Origin: Sporosarcina psychrophila
Lineage (GTDB): Bacteria; Bacillota; Bacilli; Bacillales_A; Planococcaceae
Assembly (NCBI RefSeq): GCF_001590685.1
Contig: NZ_CP014616.1
Location: 991,001-1,055,000 of the forward strand
Direction of reading: 5' to 3'
DNA length: 64,000 nucleotides
Shown here one piece after another: positions 56,810 through 64,000 of this stretch (its first letter is position 1; each line of letters starts with the position of its first letter). The notes beneath the pieces were generated by a model that saw nothing but the letters and a program-made list of their open reading frames with translations, ran no database searches and was not told the origin of the DNA. The position numbers and the translations under genes are program-made.

Positions 56810-57571
56810 TTGAGATTTCACGGCCAAGTTACTAGAAAATCCAGGAAGAAAAAACGCAAATTGTTACCCCTTCTTATTCCTGCAATTCTTATCGCAATTG
56901 CCCTTTTTATTTACATTATTAATGCAAGGCTTGCCCCAATTTATATTCAATATGCAGAGGTACAGACAGAAAAAATCGCGGCCCATGTTATCAATAAAGC
57001 CATCAATTCCAGGACTGCCAATGTACTTGATGTCAATGATATCATTGTAAACGTCCCGAACGATTCTAAAGGGATGGTGAAATTCAACACTGAAATCATC
57101 AACAGAGTATTAGCGGAGACACATGGTCTTGTCGAGTCCCATCTTCAACAGGCTGAAGCGGGCAATCTAGCTTTATTACCAACAGATGAGATAGAATTTG
57201 ATTCGCAAGCAATGAAACGTGAAGAGGGAATTGTCTTTTTTGTCCCTCTTGCTCAAGCGGCAAATATTCCACTACTAGGGAACTTAGGGCCTAAAATACC
57301 GATTCGTTTTCATGTCATAGGTCAAGTACAAGCGACTATAGATACAAAAATTAGTGAATTTGGTATTAACAATGCCGTTGTTGAAGTGAATATATTATTA
57401 ACAGTAAATGTCCAAATCATTGTCCCACTTGCAACAAAGCAAAGTGTAGTGACACAGAAGATTCCGGTAGCTATGGGACTAATTCAATCAACAGTACCTC
57501 AAATCTATACGACTGGTGGTGGGGATCCGCCATCGGTCGAAGTTCCAGCCCCTCCCGCGATAGAGGAATGA
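56810..57571 (+). CDS. yunB: Sporulation protein YunB
   Basis: 253 aa. A basic N-terminus (RKSRKKKRK) and one membrane helix (about residues 20-40) precede an extracytoplasmic domain with 'YAEVQTEKIAAHVINKAINS' and 'IPIRFHVIGQVQATIDTKI'. The family is SigE-dependent and needed for normal sporulation in B. subtilis, which supports an endospore-forming host. TTG 56810 follows AGGAGG by 7 bases. It has a proline-rich tail (PSVEVPAPPAIEE). yunC is absent from this cluster. Confidence 0.9.
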   Translation: MRFHGQVTRKSRKKKRKLLPLLIPAILIAIALFIYIINARLAPIYIQYAEVQTEKIAAHVINKAINSRTANVLDVNDIIVNVPNDSKGMVKFNTEIINRVLAETHGLVESHLQQAEAGNLALLPTDEIEFDSQAMKREEGIVFFVPLAQAANIPLLGNLGPKIPIRFHVIGQVQATIDTKISEFGINNAVVEVNILLTVNVQIIVPLATKQSVVTQKIPVAMGLIQSTVPQIYTTGGGDPPSVEVPAPPAIEE

Positions 57572-57624
57572 AAAGGGACTTGAAAATGCTGTGGATAACT
57601 GATAGGCTAGTAGAGGATTGAAAT

Positions 57625-57904
57625 ATCGATTGGGTAGAGGCTGCATTGCTTATTAGTCACACACGCGAGATTGACACCGATGACCGTGTGTAAAAGGAAG
57701 CTTTGCCGAAGTTTGGTAAGATCGTCGGGATCTATCAGGCTGGGGTTATTCCGAATAGGGATAACACTGTCATACATTTTTGAACATGTATGATGAGCTA
57801 CAAGTCGTGAGTTAGATAAGCAGTATTAGTTATCCAACAAACGAAACGTAGATAAAGCCGGCTCCTGATGCACTCTGCTGAGTGTAATTAGTAGCCGTTT
57901 TTTT
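57625..57904 (+). ncRNA. Lysine riboswitch (L-box) with terminator
   Basis: The conserved L-box blocks appear in order: GGGTAGAGGCTGC and TTAGT, AAAGGAAGCTTTGCCGAAG, GGCTGGGGTTATTCC and AACACTGTCAT. A terminator follows (CGGCTCCTGATGCACTC with GAGTGTAATTAGTAGCCG and seven Ts, 57859-57904), 48 bases before the NhaC-family gene. With lysine bound, transcription into that gene should end. At first sight a stretch here looks like a decayed ORF, but the riboswitch explains it. Confidence 0.82.
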
Positions 57905-57951
57905 ATTCCCCCTATACAGGGCCTCAACCCGACTAAATGGAGGAATAGTAG

Positions 57952-59523
57952 ATGATAGGAACATGGGTATCAATTTTACCACCACTAATCGCAATTATTA
58001 TGGTGTTTGCAACTAAACGGGTGCTGTTGTCGCTCGGAGCAGGAATAGTCTCAGGTGCTCTGCTGGCGGCGTCGTTCGGACCTGTTGAATCATTAAAAAA
58101 TTTATTGGAGTCAGTTGAGGCTACATTTTGGGATGGTGGACTGAATACAGGGAACATTTACATTATCCTTTTCATCCTTCTATTAGGGGTTATCACTGCA
58201 TTTGTTAGTTTATCCGGTGGAAGCAGGGCATTTGCAGAATGGGCAGTGCGGCACATCAAAACAAAACGTGGTGCAAAACTGCTCACAGTATTTCTCGGTA
58301 TAGCTATTTTTGTGGATGACTATTTCAATGCATTGGCAGTTGGCCAAATTGCTCGTCCGATTACAGATCAGCATCGAGTTTCAAGAGCAAAACTAGCTTA
58401 TTTCATCGATTCAACCTCAGCACCGATTTGTGTCATTTCACCAATTTCAAGTTGGGGTGCCTTTTTAATAGGCCAACTTGCACTTATATTTGGTGGTGCT
58501 GCAGCGATTAGCTATTCACCACTATCTGCCTTCATTATGATGGCGCCTATGAATTTTTACGTTATTGCAACACTTGCAATGGTGTTTTTCCTTGCGTGGA
58601 CCAATTTCGATCTATTCGAAATGAAGAGACATGAACAACTTGCTACAGAAACAGGTCAATTATTTGATCCTGCTAAAACAATTCCAGGTCAGTTAAAAGA
58701 AGACTTCCCAGTACACGCACATGGCCGCGTTCGGGATTTAGTCGCACCAATCGTCACACTTGTTGCAGTGACATTTGCGGTTATGATTTGGACAGGTTAT
58801 TTAGCCGGCGGATCAATGAACCTTTTGTCAATTTTTGAAAATACGGATGTCTCTCTTGCATTACTGTCGGGTGGAATTATCGCCACGCTAATAGCGGTAG
58901 TATTATATATGCAACAGATGAAAAATAATGAAACGGCAAGCTATTCTCTTATTGGCAGTGCCTTTATAAATGGATTGAAAGCAATGATGCCACCTGTGCT
59001 GATTCTTATTTTTGCGTGGTCATTATCATTCCTGATAGGAAAATTGGAAACAGGCTTATATTTATCAGAGCTTGTGTTGAAATCGAATATATCGGTTTCA
59101 TTCCTGCCGGTCATCATGTTTATCCTTGCTTGTATTATGGCCTTTTCGACAGGTAGCTCATGGGGGTCATTTGGTATTCTTATGCCGATTGCAGGCACCA
59201 TAATGATTGACGCGGCACCGGAAATGTTACTGCCAGCACTTGCAGCAGTACTTGCGGGAGCAGTTTTCGGCGATCATGCTTCACCGATTTCTGACACAAC
59301 GATTCTATCTTCTACAGGTGCAGGCTGTAACCATATAGATCACGTTGCGACACAGTTTCCTTATGCATTAATCTGTGCATTGGTGGCCACAATGGGCTAT
59401 ATCATCTTAGGTATCACAGGCTCCATATGGATAGGTCTAGTTGGTGTTATTGTTATTCTTGTAGTATTGTTTTCTGTTTGGACGATGAAAGCTAAAAAAG
59501 AGGCAACACAGCTGTCTTTATAA
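57952..59523 (+). CDS. NhaC-family antiporter, probable lysine transporter
   Basis: 523 aa with about twelve membrane helices. NhaC-family signatures include 'FVDDYFNALAVGQIARPITD', 'DSTSAPICVISPISSWGAFL' and 'GAVFGDHASPISDTTILSSTGAGCNHIDHV'. Family members exchange Na+ for H+ or transport amino acids and carboxylates. The lysine riboswitch directly upstream argues that this one moves lysine, as proposed for L-box-linked NhaC proteins in other bacteria. GGAGG lies before ATG 57952. It is monocistronic. Confidence 0.88.
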   Translation: MIGTWVSILPPLIAIIMVFATKRVLLSLGAGIVSGALLAASFGPVESLKNLLESVEATFWDGGLNTGNIYIILFILLLGVITAFVSLSGGSRAFAEWAVRHIKTKRGAKLLTVFLGIAIFVDDYFNALAVGQIARPITDQHRVSRAKLAYFIDSTSAPICVISPISSWGAFLIGQLALIFGGAAAISYSPLSAFIMMAPMNFYVIATLAMVFFLAWTNFDLFEMKRHEQLATETGQLFDPAKTIPGQLKEDFPVHAHGRVRDLVAPIVTLVAVTFAVMIWTGYLAGGSMNLLSIFENTDVSLALLSGGIIATLIAVVLYMQQMKNNETASYSLIGSAFINGLKAMMPPVLILIFAWSLSFLIGKLETGLYLSELVLKSNISVSFLPVIMFILACIMAFSTGSSWGSFGILMPIAGTIMIDAAPEMLLPALAAVLAGAVFGDHASPISDTTILSSTGAGCNHIDHVATQFPYALICALVATMGYIILGITGSIWIGLVGVIVILVVLFSVWTMKAKKEATQLSL

Positions 59524-59537
59524 TAGTAAATGATTGG

Positions 59538-59567
59538 AAGCGGTGAACTTTTTACCGCTTCTTTATT
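59538..59567 (+). terminator. Terminator of the NhaC-family gene
   Basis: GAAGCGGT and ACCGCTTC around an eight-base loop, then TTTATT. Confidence 0.85.
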
Positions 59568-59600
59568 ATGTTTAAAATAGTTTTCTAACAAAAAAATGTT

Positions 59601-59629
59601 TTGACAATAGTCAGATAGGTATATATACT
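59601..59629 (+). promoter_or_regulatory. SigA promoter of the liv operon
   Basis: TTGACA (59601-59606), 17-base spacer, TATACT (59624-59629), close to consensus. The transcript would start near 59636, leaving a leader of ~287 nt before livJ. Confidence 0.8.
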
Positions 59630-59635
59630 AGGCGT

Positions 59636-59922
59636 TAAGACTAAAGTAATCAGAAAATGGTGAACTTCCATTCAATGATTAGTTAAAAGTATTAGGAAAG
59701 GATGATATTGTATAACTGATCTTTCTATTAACTGTTAGACTTATTCGAAGAAATTAAACTTCGAAAGATGAGAACTGAAAACTCTCTATAGACCGAATAG
59801 AAAGTTTGTTTTACAATAAGCATGTAAGCGGAAACAAAATGATATCTTTCGGAATGCTAAATCGTTTGTCGTACTAGTTCGATTTAAATTGTCGGAAGTA
59901 TCAATCAAAAGGGGGATTTTAT
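59636..59922 (+). ncRNA. Structured leader of the liv operon, no known class
   Basis: Within the ~287-nt leader CTTTCTATT (59721-59729) can pair with AATAGAAAG (59796-59804), enclosing a 7-bp hairpin TTCGAAG/CTTCGAA (59744-59765). No T-box, S-box or L-box blocks are present and no intrinsic terminator precedes livJ. It may carry a regulatory RNA or a processed 5' end. Confidence 0.35.
59645..59659 (+). promoter_or_regulatory. Candidate CodY box
   Basis: AGTAATCAGAAAATG matches 11 of 15 positions of AATTTTCWGAAAATT. It lies about 10 bases downstream of the predicted transcript start, where CodY would repress when branched-chain amino acids are plentiful. Confidence 0.35.
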
Positions 59923-61116
59923 ATGAAATTGAAAAAGTTTGCAAGTGTATTTGCCGCTTCCGCTCTAGTAGTCGGATTGTTGGCAGGGTGTGGTGCAGGG
60001 GACAAAGCTGAGGAAGGAAGCACAGGTGAATCTAAGGGCGGCGATACGATTAAAGTCGGAGTCAACCTTGAACTATCAGGTGCTGTTGCATCTTATGGTA
60101 CTTCCGAACTATCGGGAATTGAACTTGCAGTTGAAGAAATTAACGCAGCAGGTGGAGTTGACGGCAAGGAAATTGAACTTGTCAAAGTCGATAATAAGTC
60201 TGAACCTGCCGAAGCAACGAGTGCAGCGCTTAAATTGATCACTCAGGATAAAGTAATTGCAATCATCGGAGCAGCTACAAGTGGTGCTACTGTTGCACAG
60301 GCTGAAATCGCTAATGGCAACAAAACTCCACTTATCAGCCCATCTGGGACAAGCCCGAACGTAACAGTTAAAGATAACGGGGACGTTAATGAATTCGTAT
60401 TCCGTACGTCATTTATTGACCCATTCCAAGGAACGGTTGCAGCAAACTTTGCAGCGAATGATCTTGGTGTTAAAAACGTAGCTATTTTCTCTGATAATGC
60501 AAGCGATTATTCAAAAGGTCTTGCATCATCGTTCAAAAAAGATTTTGAAGCTGCAGGTGGTAAAATTGTTGCTGAAGAATCTTACGTAGGTAAAGATTCT
60601 GATTTCCGTTCAACTCTTACACGCATTAAGGCAGCAAATCCTGAATTCATTTTCATACCTGGATACTATGAAGAAGTAGGATTGATTGTTAAACAGGCTC
60701 GTGAAATGGGTATCACTGTTCCACTTATGGGAGCAGATGGTTGGGATTCTCCAATTCTACTTGAACTTGCCGGTGCAGAAGCATTGAATAACACATTTAC
60801 AACAAATCACTATTCATCTGAAGATCCAGACGGTATCATTCAAGAATTCAACAAAAAGTTCAATGACAAATATAGTAAATCACCTGACGCATTTAATGCA
60901 CTTGGTTATGACACGGTTTATCTATTAGCTGATGCTATTAAACGTGCAGGCGGTCCAGATTCTGTGAAGATTAAAGATGCTCTAGCTGAAACAAAAGATC
61001 TTGAGCTTGTAACTGGCTTGTATTCGGTTGATGAAAACCATCACCCTGTCAAATCGGCTACTATTCTTGAATACAAAGACGGCGAACAAGTCTTCAATAC
61101 AAAAGTTAATCCTTAA
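59923..61116 (+). CDS. livJ: Branched-chain amino acid ABC transporter, substrate-binding lipoprotein
   Basis: 397 aa. The signal ends in lipobox LAGC with C23 lipidated. The type I periplasmic-binding fold has 'VGVNLELSGAVASYGTSELSGIELAVEEINAAGG' and 'IIGAATSGATVAQAEIANGNKTPLISPSGTSP', the latter contacting the ligand. It captures Leu/Ile/Val or a related amino acid outside the membrane. GGGGGA lies before ATG 59923. A terminator-like hairpin after it probably gives excess binding protein over the permease. Confidence 0.93.
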   Translation: MKLKKFASVFAASALVVGLLAGCGAGDKAEEGSTGESKGGDTIKVGVNLELSGAVASYGTSELSGIELAVEEINAAGGVDGKEIELVKVDNKSEPAEATSAALKLITQDKVIAIIGAATSGATVAQAEIANGNKTPLISPSGTSPNVTVKDNGDVNEFVFRTSFIDPFQGTVAANFAANDLGVKNVAIFSDNASDYSKGLASSFKKDFEAAGGKIVAEESYVGKDSDFRSTLTRIKAANPEFIFIPGYYEEVGLIVKQAREMGITVPLMGADGWDSPILLELAGAEALNNTFTTNHYSSEDPDGIIQEFNKKFNDKYSKSPDAFNALGYDTVYLLADAIKRAGGPDSVKIKDALAETKDLELVTGLYSVDENHHPVKSATILEYKDGEQVFNTKVNP

Positions 61117-61173
61117 ATCAATCACGCAACTAATAGAAGTGGTAAACTTCTGCTGAATGAAGTTAAAACTGTA

Positions 61174-61211
61174 GGAATGGAGGGAGGATGTCCTCCCCTC
61201 ATTCCTTTTTT
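61174..61211 (+). terminator. Strong hairpin between livJ and livH
   Basis: GGAATGGAGGGAGGA, loop TG, TCCTCCCCTCATTCC and six Ts. As a partial terminator or stabilising 3' end it would raise livJ mRNA over livHMGF. Confidence 0.85.
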
Positions 61212-61249
61212 AAGCCTTATTTTAAAGCTGGAAAAGGAGTGAAAAGTTA

Positions 61250-62125
61250 ATGGAATGGTTACAACAGCTAATAAACGGTATTTCACTCGGCAGTATTTAT
61301 GCGTTAATTGCACTAGGCTATACAATGGTTTATGGAATTATCAAACTCATAAACTTCGCACATGGTGAAATCTTTATGATTGGTGCATTTATTGGGTATT
61401 ACTCCATCGCGGGTTGGGGTCTTGGATTCATCCCTGCCCTACTATTATCAATGGCTTCCTGCGCAGTTATTGGCGTTCTTATCGAACGAATAGCCTACAA
61501 AAGATTACGAAATGCGACAAGAATCGCGGCGTTGATTACTGCAATTGGGGTGTCACTTCTTATTCAAAATGGTGTCATTTATATGCGTGGTGCGCAACCT
61601 AATGCGTATCCAGAAGTACTACGCAATAAATCATTTGATTTTTTCGGTGCTCAAATAAGCAGTCAGTCAATCCTAATTCTTTCTGTTTCTGTCACATTGA
61701 TGATCATTCTTCAATTTGTTGTACATAAAACGAAAATCGGAAAAGCGATGCGAGCTGTTTCCTATGATGCTGAAGCAGCTAAGCTGATGGGAATTAATGT
61801 TGACAACACAATCTCGGCTACGTTTGCGATTGGATCAGCTTTGGCTGGTGCAGCGGGCGTTATTTTCGGTATTTATTATACAAAGATTGACCCGTTAATG
61901 GGTATTATTCCTGGTTTGAAAGCATTCGTCGCAGCTGTCCTTGGTGGAATTGGAATTATTCCCGGAGCCATGGCTGGAGGTCTTGTGCTTGGAGTAGTAG
62001 AAACATTTGTCAGTGCGCTTGGTTTCTCTCTTTGGAGAGATGCTGCGGCATTCGTCATTTTGATTTTAATACTCATCTTCAAACCGTCGGGACTCTTTGG
62101 TAAAAATACACGTGAGAAAGTGTAG
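61250..62125 (+). CDS. livH: Branched-chain amino acid ABC transporter, permease LivH
   Basis: 291 aa, about eight membrane helices. It opens with the LivH pattern 'LINGISLGSIYALIALGYTMVYGIIKLINFAHG'. The coupling segment is 'GKAMRAVSYDAEAAKLMGINVD', and 'GIGIIPGAMAGGLVLGVVET' is conserved near the end. It forms the pore with LivM. AAAGGAG lies before ATG 61250. livM follows after 13 bases. Confidence 0.94.
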   Translation: MEWLQQLINGISLGSIYALIALGYTMVYGIIKLINFAHGEIFMIGAFIGYYSIAGWGLGFIPALLLSMASCAVIGVLIERIAYKRLRNATRIAALITAIGVSLLIQNGVIYMRGAQPNAYPEVLRNKSFDFFGAQISSQSILILSVSVTLMIILQFVVHKTKIGKAMRAVSYDAEAAKLMGINVDNTISATFAIGSALAGAAGVIFGIYYTKIDPLMGIIPGLKAFVAAVLGGIGIIPGAMAGGLVLGVVETFVSALGFSLWRDAAAFVILILILIFKPSGLFGKNTREKV

Positions 62126-62138
62126 GTGAAACAATATC

Positions 62139-63089
62139 ATGAAAAAGTCAAAACAGTTTTGGTCATTTATTGCTTCATCTCTAATCGTTTATACGGTTAT
62201 TCAAGTGCTCATCAGTGTAGGTATATTAAATGATTTTCATTCTAATACATTAATCTTTATGGCAATTAATATTATGTTGGCCGTCAGTTTGCACTTAGTA
62301 ATTGGTGTTACAGGACAGTTTTCACTTGGTCATGCAGGATTCCTAGCAGTGGGAGCCTATATTTCGGCAATCGTGACGATGAAATTCCAACTGCCATTTC
62401 CAGTTGCAATTTTAGCGGCAGGGGTTATTGCTACAATTGCAGGGCTAATCATTGGGATTCCAAGTTTACGGCTACGCGGCGATTATCTAGCAATTGCTAC
62501 ACTTGGATTTGCGGAAATCATTCGTATTGTTTTCTTGAATATTGAATATGTAGGTGGAGCGGCAGGGATGCAAGTGACGCATTTAACTACATGGACCTCT
62601 GCGTTTATCTGTCTTTTCGTTACAATAGTAGTTATCGTCAATTTCACAAATTCAAGGCATGGCCGCGCGTGTATCTCAGTTCGAGAGAATGAAATTGCGT
62701 CGGACGCTATGGGAATCAATACAACGTATTACAAAGTATTAGCGTTTGCAATTGGTTCTTTCTTTGCAGGAGTTGCTGGGGCTTTGTATGCACATAACTT
62801 TTACATTATTCAACCTGCTAACTTTGGATTCTTAAAGTCAATTGATATTTTGATCTATGTTGTGTTGGGTGGTTTAGGAAGTTTGTCAGGAGCAATTGTT
62901 GCAACAATATTATTAACAATCGTTTCCACGTTCTTACAAAGTTATCCTGAAACACGCATGATCATCTATAGTCTAGTACTTATCATTGTTATGCTTTATC
63001 GTCCAAAAGGCTTAATGGGCACAATGGAAATAACGGATTACTTCAAGTTATGGAGAGGTTCGAAAGGAGGCAGCCAGCATGACAAGTGA
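62139..63089 (+). CDS. livM: Branched-chain amino acid ABC transporter, permease LivM
   Basis: 316 aa, about eight to nine membrane helices. The signatures are 'GVTGQFSLGHAGFLAVGAYISA', 'GIPSLRLRGDYLAIATLGFAEIIR' and the coupling 'RHGRACISVRENEIASDAMGINTT'. AGGTGA lies 10 bases before ATG 62139. It overlaps the livG start by 11 bases. Confidence 0.94.
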   Translation: MKKSKQFWSFIASSLIVYTVIQVLISVGILNDFHSNTLIFMAINIMLAVSLHLVIGVTGQFSLGHAGFLAVGAYISAIVTMKFQLPFPVAILAAGVIATIAGLIIGIPSLRLRGDYLAIATLGFAEIIRIVFLNIEYVGGAAGMQVTHLTTWTSAFICLFVTIVVIVNFTNSRHGRACISVRENEIASDAMGINTTYYKVLAFAIGSFFAGVAGALYAHNFYIIQPANFGFLKSIDILIYVVLGGLGSLSGAIVATILLTIVSTFLQSYPETRMIIYSLVLIIVMLYRPKGLMGTMEITDYFKLWRGSKGGSQHDK

Positions 63090-63858
63090 ACCGTTACTGA
63101 GAGTGACAGATGTAGGTATACAGTTTGGCGGGCTGAAGGCAGTTTCGAATTTCAATATGGAAATCAATCAAGGTGAACTTATTGGGCTCATTGGTCCAAA
63201 TGGAGCGGGTAAGACAACGAGTTTCAACTTATTGACAGGTGTTTATAAGCCTACCGAAGGCGATATTTTATTCAAAGGGAAACGCATTAATGGTATGGCT
63301 CCTTATCAGGTAACACGTAGGGGAATTAGCCGGACATTCCAAAATATTAGGTTGTTCAATGAACTATCCGTTTTGGATAATGTTAAAGTTGCTTATCACT
63401 CATTAGCGAAGCATTCAGTTCTAAGTTCTATGCTACGCCTTCCATCCCATTTTTCTGGGGAGAAAGAAATGGAAGAAAAAGCAATGGAATTCCTCAAGAT
63501 TTTTGAATTGGATAAATATAGAGATGAAGATGCAAAAAACTTGGCATATGGGAAGCAGCGAAGGCTTGAAATTGCACGCGCATTAGCCGCAGGCCCGGAG
63601 TTGTTACTACTTGATGAACCAGCTGCTGGGATGAACCCGCAGGAAACGAAAGAGCTAATGGAGTTAATTGCATTTGTCCGTAAGAAATTCAATCTAACCA
63701 TTTTATTAATTGAACATGATATGAATTTGGTAATGGGGATTTGTGAACGTATTTACGTATTGGATCATGGTGTACTTCTTGCTGAAGGAACTCCTGAAGA
63801 AATCCGTAATAATCCGAAAGTAATCGAGGCTTATTTAGGGGAGGAAGTTGACGAATGA
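63079..63858 (+). CDS. livG: Branched-chain amino acid ABC transporter, ATPase LivG
   Basis: 259 aa. Walker A is GPNGAGKTT, the signature region is '[16 protein letters not shown]' (LivG type, replacing LSGGQ), and Walker B is '[15 protein letters not shown]'. The C-terminal extension '[22 protein letters not shown]' is the LivG tail. AAGGAGG lies before ATG 63079. Its stop overlaps the livF start (ATGA). Confidence 0.95.
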   Translation: MTSEPLLRVTDVGIQFGGLKAVSNFNMEINQGELIGLIGPNGAGKTTSFNLLTGVYKPTEGDILFKGKRINGMAPYQVTRRGISRTFQNIRLFNELSVLDNVKVAYHSLAKHSVLSSMLRLPSHFSGEKEMEEKAMEFLKIFELDKYRDEDAKNLAYGKQRRLEIARALAAGPELLLLDEPAAGMNPQETKELMELIAFVRKKFNLTILLIEHDMNLVMGICERIYVLDHGVLLAEGTPEEIRNNPKVIEAYLGEEVDE

Positions 63859-64000
63859 GTATGCTGAAAGTTGACAACCTCAACGTCTATTATGGTAGTA
63901 TCCATGCGCTTAAAGGTGTATCTTTACATGTAGATCAAGGTGAAATTGTGACATTGATTGGTGCGAATGGTGCTGGGAAGAGTACGTTGTTGAAAACATT
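63855..64000 (+). CDS. livF: Branched-chain amino acid ABC transporter, ATPase LivF (cut by window end)
   Basis: The first 48 codons are present. They read '[20 protein letters not shown]' after the first two residues and reach Walker [10 protein letters not shown]. The start overlaps the livG stop by four bases. LivF is the second ATPase of the transporter. The remaining ~185 residues lie beyond the window. Confidence 0.93.
   Translation, partial: MSMLKVDNLNVYYGSIHALKGVSLHVDQGEIVTLIGANGAGKSTLLKT

Noticed and set aside
57640-57783. Decayed coding remnant before the NhaC-family gene
   Set aside because: A frame looked protein-like, but the sequence blocks and the terminator are explained by a lysine riboswitch.
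59636-59922. T-box leader for the liv operon
   Set aside because: The conserved T-box sequence (AANGGTGGNACCGCG) and a terminator before livJ are absent.

Overview
The window comes from a low-GC, endospore-forming Firmicute of the Bacillales, most likely Planococcaceae close to Sporosarcina. The grounds are strong AGGAGG-type ribosome sites with frequent GTG/TTG starts, a SAM-I riboswitch, a lysine riboswitch, a FadR box, the Firmicute sufCDSUB order, the sporulation gene yunB, and gene neighbourhoods that match the B. subtilis yun, suf/met and yus/fad clusters. The genus is an inference from gene content.

Bases 1-17300 look like an accessory region. It holds an EVE-HNH endonuclease, a methyltransferase, an IS110 element with a likely bridge-RNA leader, MerR and ArsR regulators, a CPBP membrane protease, an alcohol dehydrogenase, two Nudix hydrolases, a lipoprotein, several small unassigned proteins, a beta-lactamase-fold hydrolase and a giant acidic hexapeptide-repeat protein of about 97 units. 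It is littered with short palindromic repeats, gene remnants and terminators. Bases 17300-34000 are mixed: a ZIP transporter, a BCCT transporter, a Gly/Pro/Met repeat protein, hutUIH with a candidate cre site, an FAD oxidoreductase, a YpcP-like 5'-3' exonuclease, IS66 remnants, an orphan sensor kinase, a C39-like protein, STAS-domain genes (one intact, one broken) and a thioredoxin.

Bases 34000-64000 are backbone. fadN-fadA-fadE (beta-oxidation) sits behind a FadR operator, then come a YusI-like ArsC-fold protein, gcvH, a Toprim protein and a thioredoxin. A SAM-I riboswitch precedes metN-metI-metQ-metQ (methionine uptake, with two tandem binding proteins). A dicarboxylate symporter follows, then sufCDSUB (Fe-S assembly) and yunF-yunE-yunD-yunB. 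A lysine riboswitch precedes an NhaC-family antiporter, which is therefore a probable lysine transporter. Last is a livJHMGF operon (branched-chain amino acid uptake) with a structured leader of about 290 nt; livF runs off the window.

The most unusual feature outside the genes is a family of long intergenic elements built of conserved hairpins. Copies or partial copies lie at about 21.1-21.8, 32.4-32.7, 37.8-38.0, 39.9-40.5 and 52.9-53.6 kb. Two long copies share perfect stem-loops, and two of these stems change on both arms between copies while keeping pairing. That points to selection or conversion acting on structure, and I do not recognise the family. The second is the minisatellite-encoded DADATG protein.
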